A stretch of DNA of 35,890 bases from Alcanivoracaceae bacterium. GTDB taxonomy: Bacteria; Pseudomonadota; Gammaproteobacteria; Xanthomonadales; Marinicellaceae. The notes below the pieces were generated by a model that saw nothing but the letters and a program-made list of their open reading frames with translations, made no database searches and had not been told where the DNA came from. Both the position numbers and the translations under genes were made by a program. The stretch is from positions 1-35,890 of the forward strand of contig JAESTH010000274.1 of assembly GCA_016763695.1 (NCBI GenBank). Direction: 5' to 3'. This document shows, one piece after another, positions 19,319-28,484 of this stretch. The first letter of the stretch is position 1, and each line of letters starts with the position of its first letter.

Positions 19319-19452
19319 GGGTTAATTAAAATCATCACCAGTACAAATATTTTAATCAAGTATCAATCAATGTGTTAAAATCGTGAAACATTTGGGTTAT
19401 ATCTCTTGCAGATTCATCTGTAGGGTTTTCAATTCTGAGGTTTAATAAAAAC

Positions 19453-20379
19453 ATGTTGAATAAATTTATAATTTGGCTTTTGATCATATTCGTTGCTTTT
19501 CCTGCCAATTCTGGTACTTTTAATGAAAAAAATATCATGGTGAATAAGATAAAGCGCAGCTATGTCACAAAATTCCCCAATAGTTATGATGTAGATCAAA
19601 AAATTCCATTGATTATCGCCTTACATGGCGGTGGTAGTAACTGGAAAAAATTCAATAGAGCCACAACCAGAAATACCTTGGAAAAGGAAGCCAATCGCAA
19701 TAACATGTTATTGATATTTCCAGAAGGAAAAAACAATCACTGGAGTGATGGCCGAGAAAAACATCTGCAAGGACAGCAAACATACGATGATGTAAAATTT
19801 ATTTCAGAATTAATTGACCTTGCCATAGACAAATACAATGTCGACCCAGATAAAGTGTTTGTTACAGGCATGTCAAATGGTGGGTTTATGGCAATCAGGC
19901 TGGCCATAGAATTAACCGAGAAAATATCAGCAGTGGTCTCTATCTCGGCTCAAATGAGTCTTAAAATACAATTTTTACAATTAGATAAACCCATATCATT
20001 TATGTTGATAAATGGTACGAATGATCCTATTGTTCCATATCATGGTGGTGAAATGAAATTATTTAAACTCCCTAAAAGCAGAGGGAAAGTTTTATCATCT
20101 ACCCAGACCATCAATTATTTTGTAAAAAATAATAAATGTGCAAAACCAGCAGTCCGTAGCTCACAGGACCACAATAAATTTGACATGACCACTCTCGATA
20201 TTACTGAATATAAAGAGTGTAAGGGCAATACTCAAGTGACATTAATAAAAGTCAATAGCGGTGGTCATACTTGGCCTGGAGGAAGACAATACCTGCCTGT
20301 TGCTCTGATTGGGCACGTGTCAAAAGAAGTCAATGCCAGTAAATTGTTGGTTGATTTCTTTCTTGCGAATAGTAAGTGA
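19453..20379 (+). CDS. Secreted alpha/beta hydrolase, LpqC / PHB depolymerase-like esterase
   Basis: 308 aa. A signal peptide MLNKFIIWLLIIFVAFPANS ends near residue 20. ALHGGGSNW is the oxyanion region, VFVTGMSNGGFMA holds the nucleophile Ser (GMSNGG), NGTNDPIVPYHGG the catalytic Asp, and SGGHTWPGG the His. The pattern is that of the COG3509 esterases that act on polyhydroxybutyrate oligomers, feruloyl or acetyl esters; the substrate cannot be read from sequence. It stands alone, 134 nt after the glutaredoxin gene. Confidence 0.85.
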   Translation: MLNKFIIWLLIIFVAFPANSGTFNEKNIMVNKIKRSYVTKFPNSYDVDQKIPLIIALHGGGSNWKKFNRATTRNTLEKEANRNNMLLIFPEGKNNHWSDGREKHLQGQQTYDDVKFISELIDLAIDKYNVDPDKVFVTGMSNGGFMAIRLAIELTEKISAVVSISAQMSLKIQFLQLDKPISFMLINGTNDPIVPYHGGEMKLFKLPKSRGKVLSSTQTINYFVKNNKCAKPAVRSSQDHNKFDMTTLDITEYKECKGNTQVTLIKVNSGGHTWPGGRQYLPVALIGHVSKEVNASKLLVDFFLANSK

Positions 20380-20513
20380 TTGCAGTTTTATTTATTATTT
20401 TTTTGTGATAAATTTGGCAAAAATAAATATAAAATGCCATATGCATACTTTCAGCAAAGCCTTGATGATATAATTCACTTTTTATAAGGATAAGGAATTC
20501 GGAGAATTCTATT

Positions 20514-21698
20514 ATGTCATATTTTTTTACACATGATCGGACTGAACCAATAAAAATTATGCTCCTTGGAGCGGGTGAATTGGGTAAAGAGGTCGCGATA
20601 GAAGCACAACGATTTGGCTGTAATATTATAGCCGTAGATCGTTATGAGAATGCGCCAGCTATGCATGTTGCCGATAAGTCCTATGTAATAAACATGCTTG
20701 ATGAAGTACAACTGCGTAAAGTTATTATTGCTGAAAAACCTGATATCATCGTTCCTGAAATTGAGGCAATAGCAACAGACGAGTTAATGAAACTCGAAGT
20801 TGAGGGTTTTAATATTGTGCCCACTGCCAAAGCAACAAGACTAACCATGGATAGAGAAGGCATTAGACGACTAGCCGCAGAAGAGCTTAATATTCCAACT
20901 AGCCCCTATCAATTCGTCTCTAATTTTGATGACTTTAAAAATGCAGTACTTGAGTTGGGTTTTCCATGTATAGTAAAACCAGTTATGAGCTCATCAGGCA
21001 AAGGACAGGTATTAATCAATGCAGAAACTGATTTAGCCTCAGCTTGGGAAATCTCTCAAAAAGGAGGGCGAACAGGTCCTGGCAAAGTCATAGTAGAAGG
21101 CTTTGTGAAATTTGATTATGAAATTACCCTGTTAACGATAAGACACGTTGATGGAACTTCTTTTTGCGAGCCCATTGGTCACAGACAAGCCGATGGAGAT
21201 TATCAGGAATCATGGCAGCCACAACAAATGACTGATTCATCACTGGCAAAAGCCAGAGATATAGCTACAAAAATTACCGCTGAACTGGGTGGCTTTGGGC
21301 TTTTTGGAGTAGAGCTATTTATACGTGGAGATGAAGTGATTTTTTCAGAAGTTTCGCCACGTCCCCATGATACTGGTTTAGTGACCTTGATATCTCAGGA
21401 TATGTCTCAATTTGCTTTACATGTTCGCGCTATCATGGGATTACCAATACCTCGCATCAATCAAATTGCACCTTCAGCCTCATATGTGATTACCGCCACG
21501 GGACATGGTAAAAACCCAACTTTTTCAGGTCTTCAGGAAGTATTGCGATTACCTAATACCGATATTAAAATATTTGGAAAACCCGAAGTGATAGGAAAAA
21601 GACGGGTAGGTGTGTGCTTAAGTAAAGACAGATCAATCAATGCTGCCAGAAGAAAGGCAGAAAAAATGCAAGAAATTATCAAGGTAGAGTTAAACTAG
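20514..21698 (+). CDS. purT: Formate-dependent phosphoribosylglycinamide formyltransferase
   Basis: 394 aa ATP-grasp enzyme. It opens with a Rossmann-like [20 protein letters not shown] and carries [17 protein letters not shown] (ATP-grasp P-loop), [40 protein letters not shown] and [10 protein letters not shown]. It makes formyl-GAR from formate and ATP, an alternative to PurN. The ribosome-binding site sits within GAATTCGGAGAATTC, where two GAATTC copies flank GGA. Its stop TAG shares one base with the GTG start of rlmKL. Confidence 0.96.
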   Translation: MSYFFTHDRTEPIKIMLLGAGELGKEVAIEAQRFGCNIIAVDRYENAPAMHVADKSYVINMLDEVQLRKVIIAEKPDIIVPEIEAIATDELMKLEVEGFNIVPTAKATRLTMDREGIRRLAAEELNIPTSPYQFVSNFDDFKNAVLELGFPCIVKPVMSSSGKGQVLINAETDLASAWEISQKGGRTGPGKVIVEGFVKFDYEITLLTIRHVDGTSFCEPIGHRQADGDYQESWQPQQMTDSSLAKARDIATKITAELGGFGLFGVELFIRGDEVIFSEVSPRPHDTGLVTLISQDMSQFALHVRAIMGLPIPRINQIAPSASYVITATGHGKNPTFSGLQEVLRLPNTDIKIFGKPEVIGKRRVGVCLSKDRSINAARRKAEKMQEIIKVELN

Positions 21699-23842
21699 TG
21701 AAACCTAAAGATGCGATTTTACATCAGGCTTATGCAAGTTGCCCCAAACATTTGGAACTGTTGTTAAAAGATGAATTGATTACTCTGGGGGCTGAAAATG
21801 TAGCAGAAAAATTATCTGGGGTAGTGTTTTATGCCAGCGCAGAAGTCTTAATGAGAAGTCTGCTGTGGTCAAGGTTGGCTAATCGAATTTTGGTTTTAAT
21901 TAATCAAATAAAAGTTAATGATGCCAAAGAATTATACGACGCCATATATCAAACTGACTGGCTGGACCAGGTCAACATTACCCCGCGTACACTTGCTATT
22001 AATTTTAAGGGTACCAATAAAGAATTACGCAACACCCAATATTCGTCACAAGTGGTCAAAGATGCTATTTGTGATCGCATTAGAGAAGTAATCAATACTC
22101 GTCCCGATATTGTTAAAAGTAATGCTGATTTATCTGTCAGTGTGGTATTGAAAAATAAACAAATACTGGTTTATCAAGATATTTCTGGTCGAAGTTTGCA
22201 TCTAAGAGGTTATAGGCAAAGTTTGACAGCAGCACCATTAAAGGAAAACTTGGCGGCGGCTGTTCTTATTCGTGCCAACTGGCCAGAGTTATCCAAACTA
22301 AACCATAATCTTATTGATCCCATGTGTGGTTCTGGCACTTTTTTAACAGAAGGATATCTGATCGCCTGTGATATCGCACCAGGCCTGACAAACCCAAGAT
22401 ATTGCGTTGATAATTGGCGATATTTTGATGAGGATACATGGAACGAGTTATTATTTGAAGCCAAAACCAGAATGATTGCAGGTGTTGATAATTTTAAAGG
22501 CCAAATCATCGGTGCGGATCATCATAAAGATTCAGTGAAAATTACCGAAGAGCACGCTTATCAACTCAATGCAGAAGATAAAATTCAGTGTCAGTACAAA
22601 ACATTTGAGAATTTTTCCATTCCTGCCAAAAACAATTTAATCGTCTGTAATCCACCTTATGGTGTGCGTTTGAAAAAAAATGTTGATGCCACCTGGCGAC
22701 AACTAGGGCAATGGATGGCTGATAAGGCATTGGGTAGTAAAGCGGCGATTATGACTCATGCAAAAAATCAGGGTTTTCTACTGGGCTTTAGAGCCACAAA
22801 ATCATGGAAATTAATGAATGGAGACCTGCTCATTACCTTGATTACTTTTGACATTGACAGCAACGCTAAATTAAATGCACCACAGGGGCAAAAACACGCC
22901 TTGCCAGAAACCGCGCAAATGGTTGCCAATAGAATTAAAAAAAATCTGGCAAAATTAAAAAAATGGATCAATAAAGAAGGCATAAATTGTTACCGTGTCT
23001 ATGATGCAGACATTCCTGAATATGCTGTTGCCATTGATGTCTATAACAATCATATCAATATTCAGGAATACAAAGCACCCAAGACCATCCCTGAGAAAAA
23101 GACCAAAAAGCGCTTGGAAGATGCAGTGCTGGGCGCTCAAGTGGCTTTAAATATAAAAAATGACAAGGTTCATATAAAAACCCGGCAAAAACAGGCCAGT
23201 AACAATCAGTATGAGCGCAGAGTGGTTGATAGTGCAGATATGGTTGTCCATGAACAGGACAGAAAATACCTGGTTAATTTGGAAAAGTATTTAGATACAG
23301 GTTTATTTCTGGATCACCGCTGGATCAGAAGTTATATTCAAGAAAATTCCAGAGGCAAATCAATGCTGAACTTGTTTAGTTATACAGGCAGTGTTACCGT
23401 GGCAGCCGTGATAGGTGGCGCCACAAAAACCACCAGCGTTGATTCATCCAAAACCTATCTCAACTGGGCAAAAGAAAACTTTAAAATCAATAGGGTGGAT
23501 TTATACAAGCACAAATTAATTCGCAATGATGTACTTGAATACTTGAGTAGTTGTAGCCATAAATTTGATATTATTTTTGTGGATCCACCCACTTACTCAA
23601 ACTCTCATTCAAGAGAAACAGATTGGGATGTACAAAGAGATCACAAGCAAATGCTTCTGGCTTGTAAGCGTGTCTTAAGCCCGCAAGGTGAAATAATTTT
23701 TTCCAACAACTATCGAAAATTTGTACTTGACGCAAATTTGTCAGACTATTTTTCTATCAAAGACTTGACCAAACAGAGTGTTTCTCCTGATTTTATCAAG
23801 AGTAAAATCAAACGGGTTTGCTATCAACTTAAGCTAATATGA
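21698..23842 (+). CDS. rlmL: Bifunctional 23S rRNA (m2G2445 and m7G2069) methyltransferase
   Basis: 714 aa, GTG start. The N-terminal half (RlmL) has a THUMP domain (about 45-165), LRGYRQSLTAAPLKENLAAA, DPMCGSGTFLTEG (about 207) and the catalytic CNPPYGVRL (about 317). The C-terminal half (RlmK) starts near residue 400, with MLNLFSYTGSVTVAAVIGGA and FVDPPTYSNS (about 628). The fused form is typical of gammaproteobacteria. It sits between purT and the DUF2288 gene with 1- and 4-nt overlaps, so translation is coupled. Confidence 0.96.
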   Translation: MKPKDAILHQAYASCPKHLELLLKDELITLGAENVAEKLSGVVFYASAEVLMRSLLWSRLANRILVLINQIKVNDAKELYDAIYQTDWLDQVNITPRTLAINFKGTNKELRNTQYSSQVVKDAICDRIREVINTRPDIVKSNADLSVSVVLKNKQILVYQDISGRSLHLRGYRQSLTAAPLKENLAAAVLIRANWPELSKLNHNLIDPMCGSGTFLTEGYLIACDIAPGLTNPRYCVDNWRYFDEDTWNELLFEAKTRMIAGVDNFKGQIIGADHHKDSVKITEEHAYQLNAEDKIQCQYKTFENFSIPAKNNLIVCNPPYGVRLKKNVDATWRQLGQWMADKALGSKAAIMTHAKNQGFLLGFRATKSWKLMNGDLLITLITFDIDSNAKLNAPQGQKHALPETAQMVANRIKKNLAKLKKWINKEGINCYRVYDADIPEYAVAIDVYNNHINIQEYKAPKTIPEKKTKKRLEDAVLGAQVALNIKNDKVHIKTRQKQASNNQYERRVVDSADMVVHEQDRKYLVNLEKYLDTGLFLDHRWIRSYIQENSRGKSMLNLFSYTGSVTVAAVIGGATKTTSVDSSKTYLNWAKENFKINRVDLYKHKLIRNDVLEYLSSCSHKFDIIFVDPPTYSNSHSRETDWDVQRDHKQMLLACKRVLSPQGEIIFSNNYRKFVLDANLSDYFSIKDLTKQSVSPDFIKSKIKRVCYQLKLI

Positions 23843-24138
23843 CAGAAGAAATAATCAAAAAAAGCAGGCCAGAACTGCAGCAAGAATGTGCGCCAATTTT
23901 CTATGCAGAGATACAACGGTTTTTTGCCAAAGGCATGTTGGTGCTAGTAGCAAAGAGCTCCAATATTATTGATGTTGCATTAATTGTTCAGGCTGATGAC
24001 AGCAAGCAATTGGAGAAACTGATTGAACAGCAAAAAGTCATCCGTGTGCATGATGAACATGCGATTAAATGGAGTAAGGACAATACTGAGCTGTTAGCTT
24101 TGACTGCTGTACCTTGGTTGTTGGTACAGGAGCTTTGA
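23839..24138 (+). CDS. DUF2288 family protein
   Basis: 99 aa, soluble. It matches the small DUF2288 family through EIQRFFAKGMLVLVAKSSNI (usually 'F..G.L..V...LDLVEVA'), IQVADDSKQLEKL-like spacing, and the C-terminal ALTAVPWLLVQEL (usually 'PWVLVQE'). No function is known. It overlaps the end of rlmKL in an ATGA arrangement and closes the purT-rlmKL operon. Confidence 0.85.
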   Translation: MTEEIIKKSRPELQQECAPIFYAEIQRFFAKGMLVLVAKSSNIIDVALIVQADDSKQLEKLIEQQKVIRVHDEHAIKWSKDNTELLALTAVPWLLVQEL

Positions 24139-24527
24139 GTGTAACTTGTATCGTAGAGTGGGGTACTCCATCATATAAGCTAGTGCCACTGAAAGTAAAA
24201 TAAAAATCTTATATCACACGGCGAACACGCAGGGCACGGCGAAGATCAAGAGCAAAAGAATGATTGAAATCTTTTAGAGAGTTTTTCAAGGGTTGCTATT
24301 TGAGCTAAAACTACAGGGGTATATATTACTAATTCAGTCATCAAAAGTCATTAGTTAGTTTTCTCTATAATATTACTGGTAAATACTTTTTTTCTTATAT
24401 CTTTACAGTTGTTAATGGGTTTAATACCGTATTATTATCAAAAATCTAACAAGTAATAACATAGACAATCAAACGACAGTTAATTTGATTTTTCAAAAGC
24501 CAAAATATTTCAAGTTGCATACCCCCG
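24139..24527. other. Intergenic region between the DUF2288 gene and the GH172-like gene
   Basis: 389 nt without a gene. The first third is repeat copy A. The rest (about 24275-24527) is AT-rich and shows no hairpin with a U-run, although two convergent genes end here. Confidence 0.6.
24146..24274 (+). repeat. Dispersed intergenic repeat, copy A
   Basis: About 129 nt, similar to copy B at 27895-28022 in the same orientation. Shared blocks include TTGTATCGTA, CCATCA-ATAAG, TAGTG-CCACTGAAA, CGGCGAACACG, GACGAAGATCAAGAG-like sequence and ATGATTGAAA. The internal hairpin of copy B is decayed here (GTGGGGTACTCCATC). Confidence 0.7.
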
Positions 24528-27500
24528 TTATCCATCAAATGAGTCTATAAATATTAAATCTACATATTCTATGGCACCAATATCACAATTAGAAAAATTG
24601 CTTCTTATGTTTGCTATTTGATCTGTCTGTATGCATAAGTGATCTGGGTCATTGCCACTATTGATACCCGCATCAATTATTGGGCTGTTGGATTTGATTT
24701 TATGGTATGGAACTAATGCGGTATTTAAATTTTCTAACATGGGGTTAAGTGGCGAATTGGCAGTTCCAAAAATATCAGTTGCGATCATCTTGGTGCTACA
24801 AGTACTGGCTACACCTATAAAATTGTAACCTTTTGATTGAAGTATACCATTACTAGATTGACAATCCTGTTGGTTGCTCATTTGTCTATTTGCATAATTA
24901 TCGGCTATGATATTGTGATTTAATATGGCCGTACCTTCATTGATTAGCAAGGTAGCCTGACCGCTAGTATTGTTGAGGATTGTATTACTATCTAATAATA
25001 GCGTTGCCGATTGTCCATTGATATTTAATATTGATCTTAATGCAGAGAAATTATTAGACAATGTTGAGTTGGTTAATCTTACAGATCCATTCTGAATTTC
25101 AATTATTCCGCTCTGTGATTCATTGAAATTAATTGAAGATGATGAGATTGCCATACTGCCTGCTTGATTGTATATTATTGCACCATTATTTTCTGAGACA
25201 TTATGATTGAGGTTTGTTGCATATATTTCAACATTTCCTTGTTGGTTATAAATTGCAGCACCATTCTCTGTTGTACTAGCATGTGCCAGTTCGCTGTTAA
25301 ATATTTTCAGGTTTCCAGAATTTAGGTATATGTGTCCGCCTCTTGTGGCTTTATTTTCTTGCATCAAGACGTGATTTAAAGTCAGTTGTCCAGATAATAA
25401 ATTAATACCGCCACTATCACTGTCATTCAGGTTTATATCTCCTGTAAGTGTGAGTGCAGAAATGCTGACTTTGGCATTATTACTTATATTAAAGTGCCTG
25501 TCACTGATAGGCATGATAACAGTTGACGTGTCTTGACCTGAACCGATAATATTAATGTTTTTTTCTAAGGCTATGGCGCCATTAATCAGCAGTATATTTC
25601 CGGGTGGCTCAATTAGGATGTTATCATTGGTAGTTGCAATGTTAATTGCCCCCCTTAATGAGCAATCATTTACTTGCTCTGTACAGGCGTTTTTTAAAGG
25701 ATCATCATCAAGTGAATCAACAATAATTACTTTTCTTGTGTGTCCTAAAAGTTGATACTTTGCTTCAGTGAACATACTTACAGGGTTATTTTCTGAATTA
25801 AATCTTGGGATGATAGTCACATATAAATTTCCGCTAAAATCTGAAACAAGGTCAAGGGACTGTTGTTGCCATCTGCGATCAGGATCTGATGGTAGATAAG
25901 CGGCAGGCTTTTCTGGGATATATGAAAATGTACCATTATAAACCCCATTTAGATAAACATCTGCTACTTGATTTGGAATACTGTTATCAAATAATCTGCG
26001 TAATCGTAAATTTTTAGCATTTGTGGAATTGTTGAACTCGAAGCTTGTCACCGAATTATCATATTGGCATAGATCACTGACGTAAGTGGTAGGTGGTTCA
26101 TCCAGAAAATTAGCCGTCGTTTGAGCACATATTTGAGTTTGGGTCGCTTTATACTTATGTTGCCTCTTTGATATAGCTGAATTTAAATTCAGCTCATCAA
26201 TTAATGATAAAGTTGCGTTATCCAGAGCGTAAAAATAGGCAACTGATTTGACACACATATTTAAATCACCGAATGGACCACTTTCCAATTTTGCAGAGAT
26301 TGATTGTTGAAAGTCAATTCCGTCGGTTAACATAAATCTATAGGCACTGGTAATGGATTGTTGAGCGTTAACATTAAAAGAGTAGGGTGAGCCATGCAAT
26401 GCCAGACTAAAGTCTCCTTGGTCAAAATAAAATCCACCATTATAAAAGTCTTCGGTACCAGTACCGTAATGGGTTGGATGAGTATCACCATCTATGTAGA
26501 CTCGTTCGTCCCCTTCCAGATAGGTTCTTGATGTTGTGCCTATTGATGAAAACTCAGAAAATAACCCTACCCACTTGCCCTTTTTATTCAATTGTAATAT
26601 TGGTGAATCAATTAACACCATGGATGGACATGTATCTTGCATTTGTGTACCGAATATGCCGACATCAGGATCAGGTATTTGCAGGTCACTGCCAATTTCG
26701 AACGATAATATGCTATCAGCAAGAGTGTTACTATCTAATATTATACTGATAGAAACATTGCGGTGATAGGGCATGGGTAGATAGGAATATAAGTAGTTTT
26801 GAGAATTTAAACCTAAAAATAGTGATCTGGTTGGGATGCCATTATTTCGTCCAATAGCAAAAAAATCGCGCAAACTCAGTTCGCTTGTGGTTTCCCCATC
26901 AAAGTTTAGCCTCAGTTTTATGTCATCATAATAAGCTTCATCGGCCAGTATTTTTATTGATTTAATCCAGCCTGCATTGTTTTCACTGAACAAGATATTT
27001 TCAGTATCTGCTGAAAGCAAAACTGCTCCAGTATGAAATGTTTCAGCATTTTGCCAATTTGTTCCACCTGCTTTGTTGAGTAAGTTGCTTAAGTCTGTAA
27101 AATCATCTGTTAAGCTAAAAGTGTTAACAACCGAATTATCAACTAACCTTTGGTAGTTAAATTGATACCATAATTTATAATCTATCGCATTTGTTAATGT
27201 TATTTTTAGACATTTACTATAGCTGATTGGTACATAGCTATAATTGCCGCCACTTGAGGTTAATCTATTTGCAGCAAGCGGAAAGGTAAAAGGTGGAGTG
27301 TTGCCATTAAATAAATCGGGTAAGGCAATATCTATCTGTGGGAACTGTGCACCATCGAAATAAAATTTAATTCTTACGTTTACAGCCAATGGCAAACTGG
27401 TGCCACTTCCTGAAGTCATCCAGATTCTGGTAATGGCACCTGGGTTCAACTCTTCAAAAATGACGGCTTCATCATTTTCGATGCGTAAAAATCTTGTATC

Positions 27501-27725
27501 ACCTGGCGAAGTTCTATCAAATCTACAATTATAAGGACAATAGCTGGAACGTAATAATGACTGTGTTGCAGAGTTTAGCTTGGCTAACTTTCTAATGTCT
27601 TGCCAATTCTCCCAAGGTAAAATACCAGCATTGGCATGAAAAACGATGAAACAAATAAGTAATAATGACCGTATAACCTTATTTTTAAAAGTTAATGTGT
27701 TATTGTTTTGTTTTAAGTTTTTAAT
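24528..27725 (-). CDS. Secreted DUF2961 (GH172-like) protein fused to a CSLREA-type beta-helix
   Basis: About 1065 aa if translation starts at the ATT at 27723-27725. The first in-frame canonical-type start is a TTG at 27449, which would remove 92 residues that clearly belong to the protein: a signal peptide (SLLLICFIVF, then cleavage after HANA) and the family's N-terminal WENWQDIRKLAKLNS and RSSY segments. DUF2961 spans about 34-590, with PGAITRIWMTS and GTGTEDFYNGGFYF (about 420). Next is a CSLREA-like motif (NDCSLRGAINIA, about 690), then a right-handed beta-helix of short repeats (about 700-960), a choice-of-anchor-Q-like end (SPIIDAGIN, CDIGAIEY) and the C-terminus IFIDSFDG, a variant of the IFxDGFE tail. 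GH172 members act on fructofuranosyl or arabinofuranosyl linkages. Substrate and cell-surface fate are unknown. Confidence 0.82.
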   Translation of the reverse strand: MKNLKQNNNTLTFKNKVIRSLLLICFIVFHANAGILPWENWQDIRKLAKLNSATQSLLRSSYCPYNCRFDRTSPGDTRFLRIENDEAVIFEELNPGAITRIWMTSGSGTSLPLAVNVRIKFYFDGAQFPQIDIALPDLFNGNTPPFTFPLAANRLTSSGGNYSYVPISYSKCLKITLTNAIDYKLWYQFNYQRLVDNSVVNTFSLTDDFTDLSNLLNKAGGTNWQNAETFHTGAVLLSADTENILFSENNAGWIKSIKILADEAYYDDIKLRLNFDGETTSELSLRDFFAIGRNNGIPTRSLFLGLNSQNYLYSYLPMPYHRNVSISIILDSNTLADSILSFEIGSDLQIPDPDVGIFGTQMQDTCPSMVLIDSPILQLNKKGKWVGLFSEFSSIGTTSRTYLEGDERVYIDGDTHPTHYGTGTEDFYNGGFYFDQGDFSLALHGSPYSFNVNAQQSITSAYRFMLTDGIDFQQSISAKLESGPFGDLNMCVKSVAYFYALDNATLSLIDELNLNSAISKRQHKYKATQTQICAQTTANFLDEPPTTYVSDLCQYDNSVTSFEFNNSTNAKNLRLRRLFDNSIPNQVADVYLNGVYNGTFSYIPEKPAAYLPSDPDRRWQQQSLDLVSDFSGNLYVTIIPRFNSENNPVSMFTEAKYQLLGHTRKVIIVDSLDDDPLKNACTEQVNDCSLRGAINIATTNDNILIEPPGNILLINGAIALEKNINIIGSGQDTSTVIMPISDRHFNISNNAKVSISALTLTGDINLNDSDSGGINLLSGQLTLNHVLMQENKATRGGHIYLNSGNLKIFNSELAHASTTENGAAIYNQQGNVEIYATNLNHNVSENNGAIIYNQAGSMAISSSSINFNESQSGIIEIQNGSVRLTNSTLSNNFSALRSILNINGQSATLLLDSNTILNNTSGQATLLINEGTAILNHNIIADNYANRQMSNQQDCQSSNGILQSKGYNFIGVASTCSTKMIATDIFGTANSPLNPMLENLNTALVPYHKIKSNSPIIDAGINSGNDPDHLCIQTDQIANIRSNFSNCDIGAIEYVDLIFIDSFDG

Positions 27726-27894
27726 GATAAAAGTCCAGTAAAATACCTGTAACTAAAGTATATCATAGTGGGGATGTGCTTCTGGATTTAATTCACCAAG
27801 AAATCGTATACCTATTACTTTAACGCTATTTTAAATTATATAATAGGCAGGTATTCTAATATAAGTTGGTACAGGAAATCTGAGTAGCTGTTGT

Positions 27895-28022
27895 TTGTAT
27901 CGTAAGATGGGCTATTGCCCATCACATAAGTTTAGTGCCCACTGAAATCAAGAACTAATGTATATGTCACGCGGCGAACACGGATGACAAGACGAAGATC
28001 AAGAGTAAAAGGATGATTGAAA
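27895..28022 (+). repeat. Dispersed intergenic repeat, copy B
   Basis: About 128 nt, same orientation as copy A at 24146. It contains a perfect hairpin GATGGGC-TATT-GCCCATC (27906-27923) near its left end, then CGGCGAACACGG and GACGAAGATCAAGAG. The two copies bracket the GH172-like gene. Confidence 0.7.
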
Positions 28023-28099
28023 ATTTTCACCATGAGGATATTGACGTTCATGAAGTGTTAATCTAAGTACACTATTATCGCACTTAATAATCACAATAA

Positions 28100-28113
28100 T
28101 TGATCCAAATCAA
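28100..28113 (+). promoter_or_regulatory. FNR/Anr-type box upstream of ydcH
   Basis: TTGAT-CCAA-ATCAA matches the TTGAT-N4-ATCAA consensus at all ten positions. Its centre is 41-42 nt upstream of the start expected from the -10 TATCAT (28136-28141), the spacing of a class II activated promoter. A hairpin TGAGTT-TTTT-AACTCA (28115-28130) fills the gap. Confidence 0.7.
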
Positions 28114-28135
28114 ATGAGTTTTTTAACTCAAATGT

Positions 28136-28141
28136 TATCAT
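28136..28141 (+). promoter_or_regulatory. Candidate -10 of ydcH
   Basis: TATCAT, five of six consensus bases, 37 nt upstream of the ydcH ATG. It is the -10 that pairs with the FNR-type box. Confidence 0.5.
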
Positions 28142-28178
28142 ATGTCCATTCAATAAATAACATAAATAGAGGTAGAAA

Positions 28179-28484
28179 ATGTACGGAGAAAAGCACGATT
28201 TACGCCATGAGTTTCCTGAGTATGAGAAAGAAATTCATCATCTGAAAATGAATAATAATCATTTTGCTCGTTTTTTTAAAGAGTATGATGATATAGATGA
28301 TGAGTTGATGAGAATTCAGCAAGAAATTGAGACACCCGCAGACAACTACGTGGATGGCTTAAAGAAAGAAAGATTGTTTTATAAGGATGAAATGTATTTT
28401 ATGATTTTGAAACACAGAAGAAAACAACATATAAAAGCCATAAAGAAAACAAAGAAAAGATTAAAGAAAATGGCGAAGAAGTAA
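28179..28484 (+). CDS. ydcH: YdcH family protein (DUF465)
   Basis: 101 aa. HEFPEYEKEIHHLKMNNNHF and ARFFKEYDDIDDELMRIQQE match the DUF465 helical hairpin, and LKKERLFYKDEMYFMILKHR ends the domain. The usual protein has about 75 residues; here a very basic tail (RRKQHIKAIKKTKKRLKKM) is added. No function is established for the family. The ribosome-binding site is good (AGAGGTAGAAAATG). The FNR-type box upstream suggests induction at low oxygen. Confidence 0.85.
   Translation: MYGEKHDLRHEFPEYEKEIHHLKMNNNHFARFFKEYDDIDDELMRIQQEIETPADNYVDGLKKERLFYKDEMYFMILKHRRKQHIKAIKKTKKRLKKMAKK

Larger units (their letters stand above)
27726..28178. other. Intergenic region between the GH172-like gene and ydcH
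   Basis: 453 nt. It contains the upstream DNA of the GH172-like gene, repeat copy B, and the FNR-type promoter of ydcH. A short 17-codon frame opens at ATG 27766 on the minus strand and overlaps the lost start of the GH172-like gene in another frame. Confidence 0.6.
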
